Positions 1-7,034 of a stretch of 8,842 nucleotides of DNA are shown here, one piece after another (the stretch's first letter is position 1; each line of letters opens with the position of its first letter). The DNA lies in assembly GCA_900544655.1 (NCBI GenBank), contig UQWE01000053.1:1-8842 (forward strand), read 5' to 3'. A program made the position numbers and the translations under genes. Origin of the DNA: an uncultured Coriobacteriaceae bacterium (lineage in GTDB: Bacteria; Actinomycetota; Coriobacteriia; Coriobacteriales; Atopobiaceae). The notes beneath the pieces are model-generated. The model saw only the letters and a list, made by a program, of their open reading frames with translations. It was not told where the DNA came from and searched no databases.

Positions 1-32
1 CCGCGGCACGTAGCCGCACAGGCACGCCCGAG

Positions 33-57
33 CTAGTTGCCCGCGCTAGTTGCCCGC
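33..57. repeat. 13-bp tandem duplication at the clpC stop codon
   Basis: CTAGTTGCCCGC occurs at 33-44 and again at 46-57, giving two copies with a 13-bp period that include the clpC stop codon (46-48) and a second TAG triplet just beyond it. Translation ends at the first stop met, so the duplication adds no residues. It looks like a replication-slippage product. Confidence 0.6.
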
Positions 58-2664
58 AGCAGCCAGGCCCGAACCGCTCGCAGGCGAGGACGGGCCACCC
101 GCAGGGGCACGCCAACCCACACCAGGAAGCTCGCGCGAGCTCAAGTGCTCGCGCTCCGTGCGCTCGGGAATCTCACCCTTCGTCTTGGTGAAGGAGAGTT
201 TGCCATCCTCCCCGACGTCGACGAGCACGATATCACCCGGAACCCAGCCCCCTTCGAGCAGGCTCTCCGCAAGCGGGTCCTCGATGAGCGTCTGGATTGC
301 GCGACGCAGCGGACGAGCGCCATAGATGGGATCGGTGCCCTCCTTGGCAAGCAGATCCTTTGCAGCGTCCGTGAGCTCAATGGACATGCCATTGCCGATG
401 AGGCGGTTGCGCAGGTCCGTAATCATGAGGTCGACGATACCGCGAATCTCAGCGTTCGTGAGCGACTTGAAGACCACGATCTCATCGACACGGTTCAGGA
501 ACTCCGGACGGAAGAGCTTCTTGAGCTCGCCCATCGCACGACTCTTGATCTCCGCGTCGGAGAGGACACCCGCGTTCGCGCCAAAGCCCATGGAGCTCGG
601 CTTGGCGATCTCGCGCGCTCCGGCATTGCTCGTCATGATGATGACGGTGTTGGAAAAATCGACCTTGCGGCCCTGGCCATCAGTCAGGCGACCCTCGTCG
701 AGGATCTGCAGCAGGATGTTGAAGACATCAGGGTGAGCCTTCTCGATCTCATCGAACAGCACGACGGAGTAGGGCCTGCGACGGACGGCCTTAGTGAGCT
801 CGCCACCCTCGTCATAGCCCACGTATCCCGGAGGCGCGCCCACGAGCTTGCTCACGGCGAACTTCTCCATGTACTCGCTCATGTCGAAGGTGATGAGCGC
901 GTCCTCGGAACCAAAGAGGAACTCCGCGAGCGACTTGGCGAGCTCGGTCTTGCCCACGCCCGAGGGACCCAGGAAGATGAACGAACCACCAGGACGACGC
1001 GGGTCCTTAAGCGGCGAGCGGCTACGACGGATGGCGCGAGCAACGGCACTCACGGCCTCCTCCTGGCCAATGACGCGCTGGTGGAGAACGCTTTCGCTGC
1101 GCAGGAGCTTCGATGCCTCGGCCTCGGAGAGGTTCGAGACAGGCACACCCGTGATCGAGGAGACGACGTCTGCGATGGCAGCCTCATCGACGGTCACGAC
1201 GTTGGCGTCCATGCGCTTGTGCCATGCATCCTCGAGCTCGACGCGACGAGCGAGAAGCTCCTTCTCGCGGTCGCGCAGGCGGGCGGCGTCTTCGAACTCC
1301 TGCCTGTCAGCGGCAGCCTTCTTGTCAGCACGGACACGAGTAAGGTCCTCGTCCACCTCGGCGATCTCCGGCGGAAGCGTCATGTTGTGGACACGCGTGC
1401 GGGCGCCCGCCTCATCGAGAACGTCAATCGCCTTGTCAGGCAGGAAGCGGTCCTGCACATAGCGGTTCGAGAGCGTGACGGCGGCAATCACCGCTTCGGG
1501 CGTGTAGCGCACGTGGTGGTGCGCCTCGTAGGACGCCTGGAGGCCCTGAATGATCTTGATCGTGTCCTCTGGGCTAGGCTCGTTGATGTTCACCGGCTGG
1601 AAGCGGCGCTCGAGCGCGGAGTCCTTCTCGATGTGCTTGCGGTACTCCTCTGCCGTGGTGGCACCGATGACCTGGATCTCGCCGCGGGACAGCGGCGGCT
1701 TCAGGATGCTCGCCGCATCGATGGATCCCTCCGCAGAGCCAGCGCCGATGATGGTGTGCATCTCGTCGATGAAGAGGATGACCTTGCCGTCCTTCTCCAC
1801 CTCGGCGATAACCTTCTTGAGGCGATCCTCGAACTCGCCGCGGTACTTGGAGCCCGCGACGAGGGCGGAGACGTCGAGCGTCCAGATCTGCTTGCCGCGG
1901 AGCATGTCGGGTACGGTGCCGGCCGCGACGAGCTGCGCCAGGCCCTCGACGATGGCAGTCTTGCCAACGCCCGGGTCTCCGAGGATGAGCGGATTGTTCT
2001 TCTGGCGGCGTGCGAGCACCTGCATCACGCGCTCGATCTCGCGATCGCGGCCGATGACCGGGTCAAGCTTGCCCTCCGCGGCGAGCGTCGTGAGGTTGCG
2101 CCCGTACTTCTCGAGCATCGAGGCGTCATCGCTCGCGGAGGAGGAGCCACGCGCCGGGCCGACGGACACACCATCCGGGCCAATGCGGACCTCCTGCGCC
2201 TGCGAGGATGCGTCATCGGCCGGAGTGTTTTTCTCGATGAGCTCGTTGACGGCATTGCGGACGGCATCACCCGAGATGCCAAGGCGGCTCAGCGTCTCCA
2301 TCGCCACGCCGTTGCCCTCGCGAACGATGCCAAGCAGCAGGTGTTCGGTCGAGATATAGGTGGCGCCACGACTCATGGTCTCGCGATAGGCGCCCTCGAG
2401 CACGCGCTTGGCGCGCGGCGTGAACGGGATGTGACCGCCAGGCACGGGCTCATACGCGCGATCCGTGATCTGACGCACGGCCTCGAGCGCCTCGTCATAC
2501 GTAACGTCGAGCTGAGCAAGGGCTTGGGCGGCGATGCCCTCCCCCTCCTTGATGAGGGCGAGAAGCAGATGCTCCGTGCCAACGTACATCTGCCCCAGGG
2601 TACGAGCCTCTTCTTGGGCGAGGCTCATGACCTTGCGGGCCTTGTCTGTGAACTTATCGAACAT
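46..2664 (-). CDS. clpC: ClpC, AAA+ unfoldase subunit of the Clp protease
   Basis: Hsp100 unfoldase that threads substrates into ClpP in the cytoplasm (family knowledge). The 872-residue product has the full ClpC order. Residues about 1-147 are the double Clp N-domain (repeats EHLLLALIKEG and EHLLLGIVREG). The first AAA+ module has Walker A GDPGVGKT at 229-236 and Walker B VILFIDE at 295-301. A short coiled middle domain of UVR type lies at about 445-485. The second AAA+ module has Walker A GPSGVGKT at 566-573, Walker B VVLFDE at 634-639 and sensor-2 GARPLRR at 782-788. The short middle domain and a ClpP-loop tripeptide (MGF, 692-694) argue for ClpC rather than ClpB. I chose the ATG at 2664 because MFDKFTDKAR is the usual ClpC start and GAGGGGG lies 9 nt upstream; an in-frame ATG at 2712 would add 16 unlikely residues. 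The last 45 or so residues form a Gly/Pro/Ser-rich tail. The nearest upstream gene is the ThrE-like exporter, 202 bp away. Identification is very secure. Confidence 0.97.
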   Translation of the reverse strand: MFDKFTDKARKVMSLAQEEARTLGQMYVGTEHLLLALIKEGEGIAAQALAQLDVTYDEALEAVRQITDRAYEPVPGGHIPFTPRAKRVLEGAYRETMSRGATYISTEHLLLGIVREGNGVAMETLSRLGISGDAVRNAVNELIEKNTPADDASSQAQEVRIGPDGVSVGPARGSSSASDDASMLEKYGRNLTTLAAEGKLDPVIGRDREIERVMQVLARRQKNNPLILGDPGVGKTAIVEGLAQLVAAGTVPDMLRGKQIWTLDVSALVAGSKYRGEFEDRLKKVIAEVEKDGKVILFIDEMHTIIGAGSAEGSIDAASILKPPLSRGEIQVIGATTAEEYRKHIEKDSALERRFQPVNINEPSPEDTIKIIQGLQASYEAHHHVRYTPEAVIAAVTLSNRYVQDRFLPDKAIDVLDEAGARTRVHNMTLPPEIAEVDEDLTRVRADKKAAADRQEFEDAARLRDREKELLARRVELEDAWHKRMDANVVTVDEAAIADVVSSITGVPVSNLSEAEASKLLRSESVLHQRVIGQEEAVSAVARAIRRSRSPLKDPRRPGGSFIFLGPSGVGKTELAKSLAEFLFGSEDALITFDMSEYMEKFAVSKLVGAPPGYVGYDEGGELTKAVRRRPYSVVLFDEIEKAHPDVFNILLQILDEGRLTDGQGRKVDFSNTVIIMTSNAGAREIAKPSSMGFGANAGVLSDAEIKSRAMGELKKLFRPEFLNRVDEIVVFKSLTNAEIRGIVDLMITDLRNRLIGNGMSIELTDAAKDLLAKEGTDPIYGARPLRRAIQTLIEDPLAESLLEGGWVPGDIVLVDVGEDGKLSFTKTKGEIPERTEREHLSSRELPGVGWRAPAGGPSSPASGSGLAAAGN

Positions 2665-2700
2665 GCGAAGGTTCCCCCTCGGTCGTTCTTCCTGCAAAAC

Positions 2701-2740
2701 CAACGTGCCCATGCGGCCTCATGGCAGCACGGGCACGTTG
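2701..2740 (-). terminator. Long hairpin between the thrE-like gene and clpC (terminator or leader structure)
   Basis: This is a near-perfect inverted repeat. CAACGTGCCC (2701-2710) pairs exactly with GGGCACGTTG (2731-2740), and pairing continues inward with two mismatches (2711/2730 and 2715/2726) to a 4-nt loop at 2719-2722. The stem is therefore about 18 bp. On the minus strand it is followed by GTTTTG, a short U run, so it could end transcription from the thrE-like gene. Its proximal edge is only 36 nt from the clpC start codon. That leaves too little room for a separate clpC promoter downstream, so it may instead be a leader hairpin or operator of clpC. Confidence 0.6.
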
Positions 2741-2744
2741 TTAG

Positions 2745-2803
2745 CTTATACCCTCGAGCCGGGTAGGCAAAACCGCGACGTCTATATCGCTCGCCTATGG
2801 GCG
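2745..2803 (-). promoter_or_regulatory. clpC: Candidate clpC promoter region
   Basis: Two -10-like hexamers can be read on the minus strand: TATAGA (plus 2781-2786) and TATAAG (plus 2745-2750). Neither has a convincing -35 at standard spacing. A dyad, CGCC-N4-GGCG (2792-2803), lies just upstream of the first, where an activator could replace a -35. Both positions would put the hairpin at 2701-2740 inside or at the start of the clpC leader. Choosing between them needs a mapped transcript start. Confidence 0.35.
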
Positions 2804-2866
2804 GTGCCCACGCAGTGCCAACGATTCGTTTGGCTAACACCACCCGACACCACCCGGCAATTGGCC

Positions 2867-4555
2867 TTACGACGTATGGCGCCAGCGAGAATCCGTGAGG
2901 GTGCGCGCAATTCCAAGGCCAAGGGGCAAAAACGTCACGATAAGAATTGCACGAACGAGCCAGCCAAGCATATCCACCGTGTCGAAGATGCACATGTAGT
3001 ACATCGCTCGATACAGATAAAGGCCCGGCACCATGATGACAATCGAGGGCACCGTAAGCGCGATGCGCGGAAACGTCAGAACTTCCTCAACGCCGCTTGC
3101 TAAAAGTCCCGAGATGAGAGCCCCGATAAAAGCAGCCGCCTCGGGCGGAACGCCAGAGGCCAGGCCAAGCGATGGAACGAGTACGTTCAGGTCTACGAGG
3201 GACAAGCGGATTGTATTCGACACCGCACCGATGCAACCCGCAGTCGCGGCCATTCGAATTGGGCTGTTGAACATCACGGAGAAGCCGAAGACTCCCACGA
3301 AGCTCATCGCCATGCGTAGCGCTGTGAGTTGGAGCATCCCAAGACCTTGCGGAGCAAAATCATCAGGAGAAAGGCCGACGCACTCCGCCACCATCCAGCC
3401 AACAAGTGTGGCAACCACGATAATCGAGACGGCATACGCCAAACGCTCCATACCACTACGCATGTCGAGCTTCGAGATGTCGAGTCCGGCGGTGATAAGC
3501 GGGAACCCCGGAATTACAAAGAGCATCGCCCCGATGTAGCCTTCCTTATGTGCCATCGCAGTCGGGTCGAAACCACTAAGCGCGAGCAGGGCAAATAGAT
3601 ATGACACACATGCAACGGCAACTCCCACCGCGAGCGAACTGAACTGTCCGAGGCGTTTGCCAAGCATGTTCGAGCGCACAAAGTTACCAATGCCTGCGCC
3701 CACGAGCGCACACAGCATCTCGACAGGGCCGCCGCCGAGCAGAAAAACGAAGGCGCCACAGGCAGCGCCCGCAGCGAGCCCCTGTTGCCAGGGGCGATAG
3801 TCCGGCCTCGCGTGCTCGACGTCTTCCAGCATCTGGTGGTACTCATGAACCGTAAAGTTACGTCCATACGTCTCGATTTCGCGAAGAAAGCTCTCCATCA
3901 TCCAGATACGATGTGTATTAACGCCGGTGGAAGACAGGCTCACAACCTCATTGAAGATGTGATGCCCCTCGATGCATGTGCACTCGAAGGAGAGAAGCGA
4001 TAGGTCGACGTGAATCGTGATGCCAAGCACGGCGGCGACACGGTTCATCGTGTCACGCACACGCCAGGCACCCGTGCCGCTCGCGAGCATAAGCATGCCC
4101 GTACGACACACGATCGTGGACTTATCAGCAATTGGCGCCTTCACCGCAAGCTCGTCGCCCGCCTCGACAACGTCCTTCCAAACCGTTTTCATATGCAGAG
4201 CGTTTGCTCGAACACCGTGGTGACGGACGATTGGAGACTGTATGGGCCTTGTATGCTTGACCGTCCTCGCGTTAGCAGGGCGCGCCGTCGCAGCATCTGG
4301 CTCGTCATCGATAATGTCGAAGTCGTCTAGAGGCTCAAGGGCACGATGCCCTGGGACGTCGTCCTCGTCAGCATCATCCGCCCCGTCGAACATGTTGATG
4401 CCCTCGAGAGCCGCTTCGCGCACGACCTCGCGTTCCGCGTCGCTCACGGCTTCGCGTTCTGCGCCACGCTCTCGTGCGACCCCGTGCTCCGCCTCGGATG
4501 CTCGCCTAAACACCCGTTCCGCCTCAGACTCGCATTCATCTTCGCGCCTAGTCAT
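2867..4555 (-). CDS. ThrE-type threonine/serine exporter family protein
   Basis: Predicted inner-membrane exporter of small hydroxy amino acids (family function; substrate not shown by sequence). The 562-residue product has both halves of the family in one chain, as in Corynebacterium ThrE. Residues 1-110 are a hydrophilic extension: an Arg/Glu-rich stretch at 1-50 (SEAER-like units) followed by an acidic Asp/Glu-rich stretch at 52-88. The ThrE N-domain starts near 145 (CRTGMLMLASGTGAWRVRDTM). Hydrophobic segments follow at about 258-275, 277-293, 307-327, 341-358, 371-392, 409-430, 432-447, 466-487, 500-520 and 530-550, giving roughly ten membrane helices. The ATG at 4555 is preferred because GGGAGG lies about 8 nt upstream (plus 4562-4567); the frame stays open to 4732, but that extension shows no domain. 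By eye, codon use is less G/C-biased than in the flanking housekeeping genes, so acquisition is possible but unproven. The family call is firm; the substrate is not. Confidence 0.88.
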   Translation of the reverse strand: MTRREDECESEAERVFRRASEAEHGVARERGAEREAVSDAEREVVREAALEGINMFDGADDADEDDVPGHRALEPLDDFDIIDDEPDAATARPANARTVKHTRPIQSPIVRHHGVRANALHMKTVWKDVVEAGDELAVKAPIADKSTIVCRTGMLMLASGTGAWRVRDTMNRVAAVLGITIHVDLSLLSFECTCIEGHHIFNEVVSLSSTGVNTHRIWMMESFLREIETYGRNFTVHEYHQMLEDVEHARPDYRPWQQGLAAGAACGAFVFLLGGGPVEMLCALVGAGIGNFVRSNMLGKRLGQFSSLAVGVAVACVSYLFALLALSGFDPTAMAHKEGYIGAMLFVIPGFPLITAGLDISKLDMRSGMERLAYAVSIIVVATLVGWMVAECVGLSPDDFAPQGLGMLQLTALRMAMSFVGVFGFSVMFNSPIRMAATAGCIGAVSNTIRLSLVDLNVLVPSLGLASGVPPEAAAFIGALISGLLASGVEEVLTFPRIALTVPSIVIMVPGLYLYRAMYYMCIFDTVDMLGWLVRAILIVTFLPLGLGIARTLTDSRWRHTS

Positions 4556-4564
4556 AGGCAACCT

Positions 4565-4591
4565 CCCAGCCAAAGGGGTGGCTCGGCTGGG
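4565..4591 (-). promoter_or_regulatory. Inverted repeat overlapping the thrE-like ribosome binding site
   Basis: CCCAGCC (4565-4571) and GGCTGGG (4585-4591) are perfect complements. The 4565-4567 bases are the GGG of the minus-strand GGGAGG ribosome binding site. A second, mutually exclusive pairing exists: AGCCA (4568-4572) with TGGCT (4579-4583). The leader RNA could thus fold in two ways, one of which partly hides the ribosome binding site. This may be chance in GC-rich DNA. Confidence 0.3.
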
Positions 4592-4703
4592 GTCACTCCT
4601 GCCCGTTTTCCGCACGCAACAGTACCACTTTACATAGCTGAAAGTTCGCGAGGCGTTACTCTCAATGGCAGCGCATGAGCAATCCCCCTGTGCAACGACA
4701 CGC

Positions 4704-4732
4704 TTAAGACGCATATGCATGCCGATTTGCAA
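4704..4732 (-). promoter_or_regulatory. Weak candidate promoter for the thrE-like gene
   Basis: On the minus strand TTGCAA (plus 4727-4732, 4 of 6 matches to a -35) is followed after 17 bp by TCTTAA (plus 4704-4709, 3 of 6 matches to a -10). The palindrome GCATATGC (4711-4718) lies in the spacer and could be an operator. This is the best promoter-like pair I see in the 378-bp gap between the thrE-like gene (start 4555) and the lysS stop (4934). Apart from the terminator at 4805-4839 and the repeat at 4565-4591, I see no gene or RNA in that gap. Confidence 0.22.
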
Positions 4733-4804
4733 CGTCTACGACTCGTGATACGCATCATACCGGCCCACGGGCAATGCCGCGCGTCGGCACCACAGAGCAG
4801 CAAA

Positions 4805-4839
4805 GAGCCCGCCGCTGCCGAAAGGGCAACGACGGGCTC
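4805..4839 (-). terminator. Terminator-like hairpin downstream of lysS
   Basis: A 35-nt inverted repeat with a 15-bp stem. On the minus strand all 15 positions pair, counting two G-T wobbles (outer arms GAGCCCG and CGGGCTC), around a 5-nt loop at 4820-4824. The stem is followed on the minus strand by only TTTG, a short U run, and lies about 95 nt after the lysS stop. The position and stability fit the end of the lysS transcript. The weak T tract leaves some doubt. Confidence 0.65.
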
Positions 4840-4933
4840 AAAGCTCATTATGGACGTCACATCACCCGCGACATCACGGCCGCAAGACACATGTGTCAGC
4901 GACTCGAACGCGACGGCACTCGACGCAACCGGC

Positions 4934-6880
4934 TTAGCACAGCTTGGCACCGGCGGGGATGCGATCGCTCACCATGAGGAGGTTGAGGCACTCCTTGCCG
5001 TCCTCCTCGTGAACGGCGGAGATGAGCATGCCGCAGGAGTCGATGCCCATCATCTTGCGCGGGGGCAGGTTGGTAATCGCGATGAGCGTCTTGCCCACCA
5101 GCTCCTCGGGCTCGTAATACCCGTGAATGCCGGAGAGGATCACGCGGTCGGTACCAGAGCCGTCATCGAGCACGAAGCGCAGGAGCTTCTTGCTCTTCTT
5201 CACGGCGTCGCACTCCTTGACCTTCACGACGCGGAAGTCGGACTTGCTGAAGGTCTCGAAGTCGACGAAGTCCTCGAACAGCGGCTCGACCTTCACCTTG
5301 GAGAAGTCGATGGGCTCGACCTCGGCAGCGGCTGCCAGCTCTGCGGCCTTGGCCTCGGCGGCACCGTTCCTGGCACCCGCCTCGGGCTTCATGTGCGGGA
5401 AGAGGAGGACGTCGCGGATGGACGACTGGTTGGTGAGCAGCATGACGACGCGGTCGATGCCGATGCCGATGCCACCCGCCGGCGGCATGCCGTACTCGAG
5501 CGCGCGCACGTAGTCGGCATCGAATTGCATGGCCTCGTCATCGCCGGAATCACGCTCGGCAATCTCGGCATGGAAGCGCTCTGCCTGGTCGATCGGGTCA
5601 TTGAGCTCGGAGAACGCATTGGCGTACTCGTGGCCGGCAATGACGAGCTCGAAGCGGTGCGTGAGGCGCGGCTCATCGTCATAGCGCTTGGCAAGCGGGC
5701 TCACCTCGACGGGATAGTCAACGACGAACGTCGGGTTCACGAGCGAGGGCTCGCCAATCTCGTCGTAGAGCTCAGCGATGAGCTTGCCGGTGCCCCACTC
5801 GGGCTTGGTCTCGATCTTGTTGGCAGCGCAGAGCTCGCGCAGGTGCTCGATCGGGGTGTCGAGGTCGACATCCTCCCCAAGGGCGTTGGAGACGACCTTG
5901 GTCATCGGAATGGAGGGCCAGATGCCGGAGAGATCAATCGTGGTGCCCTGGTAATCAATCTGCTCGGGGTTGCCAATGGCAGCGTTCGCGGCCTTGATGA
6001 CGCCCTCGGCGAGCTCTTTCATGCCCTCGAGGTCAGAGTAGGCGCGATAGGCCTCCATCGTGGTGAACTCGGGGTTGTGGGTCTGGTCCATGCCCTCGTT
6101 GCGGAAGATGCGGCCAATCTCGTACACGCGCTCGAAACCGCCCACAAGCAGGCGCTTCAGCGGAAGCTCGGTCGCGATGCGCAGGAAGCACTCCTGGTTG
6201 AGGGCGTTGAAGTGCGTGATGAACGGCTTGGCCGTGGCACCGCCCTGGATGGTCTGGAGGATTGGAGTCTCGACCTCCATATAGGCGTCCTCCTCCATAT
6301 AACGACGGAACGCTGCAATGATGGCGGAGCGCTTGCGGAAGGTCTCGCGGACGTCGTCGTTCACGATGAGGTCGACGTAGCGCTGACGATAGCGGGTCTC
6401 CTTGTCAGAGAGGCCGTGGAACTTCTCGGGCAGCGGGCGGACGGACTTGGTGAGCAGGCGCACGGACTTGGGCGAAAGCGAAAGCTCGCCGCGACGGGTG
6501 CGGACCACGTTGCCGGTAGCCTCGACGATATCGCCAAGGTCGAACTGACGGATGGCGGCCATGCCCTCCTCGCCCAGGTTATCGATGCGGCAGAAGAGCT
6601 GCATGCGAGCAGTGGCGTCCTGGAGGACGACAAAGGCGACCTTACCCTGGCCACGCTTGGCGCGGATGCGACCGGCGACGGTCCAGACGGTCTCATCCTC
6701 ACCCTCGGCCTCAAGGTGATCATAACGCTCGAGAAGGTCCGAGACGTGAGCGGTTACGTCGCAGTGCTCAGGGTACGGATCGCCACCGGCATCGATGATG
6801 GCCTGCCTACGCGCGATGCGCATCGCGCGTTCGTCGGTAGCGGCGGACTCGGCGGCCACGTTCTTGGTCTCGTCAGACAT
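4934..6880 (-). CDS. lysS: Lysyl-tRNA synthetase (class II) with C-terminal tRNA-binding domain
   Basis: Charges tRNA-Lys with lysine in the cytoplasm. The 648-residue product is about 140-150 residues longer than typical bacterial LysRS (near 500). An OB-fold anticodon-binding domain spans about 60-150 (WTVAGRIRAKRGQGK). The class II catalytic core follows, with the motif 1 region at about 195-220, motif 2 FRNEGMDQTHNPEFTTMEAY at 259-278, and motif 3 GIGIGIDRVVMLL at 470-482. An Ala/Glu-rich linker at about 500-525 leads to a Trbp111/EMAP-II-like domain at about 536-648 (SDFRVVKVKECDAVKKSKKL, then ILSGIHGYYEPEELVGK and CGMLISAV), resembling the C-terminal domain of MetRS. The ATG at 6880 has AAGGAG 8 nt upstream; the open frame reaches back to 7102 but crosses the greA terminator and has no domain. 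No T-box-like leader is seen in the short upstream region. The enzyme call is secure; the value of the extra domain is inferred. Confidence 0.97.
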   Translation of the reverse strand: MSDETKNVAAESAATDERAMRIARRQAIIDAGGDPYPEHCDVTAHVSDLLERYDHLEAEGEDETVWTVAGRIRAKRGQGKVAFVVLQDATARMQLFCRIDNLGEEGMAAIRQFDLGDIVEATGNVVRTRRGELSLSPKSVRLLTKSVRPLPEKFHGLSDKETRYRQRYVDLIVNDDVRETFRKRSAIIAAFRRYMEEDAYMEVETPILQTIQGGATAKPFITHFNALNQECFLRIATELPLKRLLVGGFERVYEIGRIFRNEGMDQTHNPEFTTMEAYRAYSDLEGMKELAEGVIKAANAAIGNPEQIDYQGTTIDLSGIWPSIPMTKVVSNALGEDVDLDTPIEHLRELCAANKIETKPEWGTGKLIAELYDEIGEPSLVNPTFVVDYPVEVSPLAKRYDDEPRLTHRFELVIAGHEYANAFSELNDPIDQAERFHAEIAERDSGDDEAMQFDADYVRALEYGMPPAGGIGIGIDRVVMLLTNQSSIRDVLLFPHMKPEAGARNGAAEAKAAELAAAAEVEPIDFSKVKVEPLFEDFVDFETFSKSDFRVVKVKECDAVKKSKKLLRFVLDDGSGTDRVILSGIHGYYEPEELVGKTLIAITNLPPRKMMGIDSCGMLISAVHEEDGKECLNLLMVSDRIPAGAKLC

Positions 6881-6950
6881 GCTCTTGTCTCCTTCTGCCC
6901 ACGCTCTTCCGCGCAGGCACTCGCCGGACACAGGGTGCCGGCTGGCTGCA

Positions 6951-6991
6951 ACAAACAAAACGCCCCTCCCGCGACGGGCACGGAAGGGGCG
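6951..6991 (-). terminator. Rho-independent terminator between greA and lysS
   Basis: On the minus strand CGCCCCTTCCG and CGGGAGGGGCG form an 11-bp stem (one G-T wobble; plus 6961-6971 with 6981-6991) around a 9-nt loop. TTTTGTTTGT follows directly (plus 6951-6960). This is the clearest intrinsic terminator in the window. It starts 43 nt after the greA stop and its tail ends 70 nt before the lysS start, so it separates the two genes or allows graded read-through. Confidence 0.85.
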
Positions 6992-7034
6992 GCTACGTAC
7001 TAGGCTCGGGCGCTTGCCCGTGCGACCACTCGCC

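Noticed and set aside
3..17. A small hairpin (GCGGC, 5-nt loop, GCCGC) downstream of clpC as a terminator
   Set aside because: The stem is only 5 bp and the window edge cuts off any T tract, so it cannot be supported.
37..2766. A 909-codon open frame on the plus strand covering clpC in antisense
   Set aside because: It mirrors clpC almost end to end, its translation is low-complexity and matches no family I know, and long antisense frames are expected opposite G/C-ending codons. The minus-strand clpC reading is unambiguous.
4556..4732. An N-terminal extension of the thrE-like gene to an ATG at 4732
   Set aside because: The added 59 residues show no domain, and a good ribosome binding site sits just before the ATG at 4555.
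4895..4920. A T-arm-like GACTCGAACG string suggesting a tRNA gene
   Set aside because: The flanking bases do not form a 5-bp T stem on the minus strand, and no acceptor stem or anticodon arm can be built around it.
4715..7003. A 762-codon open frame on the plus strand antisense to lysS
   Set aside because: Same explanation: it shadows lysS, is rich in Leu/Val/Asp/Gly repeats typical of antisense translation, and has no recognised domain or credible ribosome binding site.
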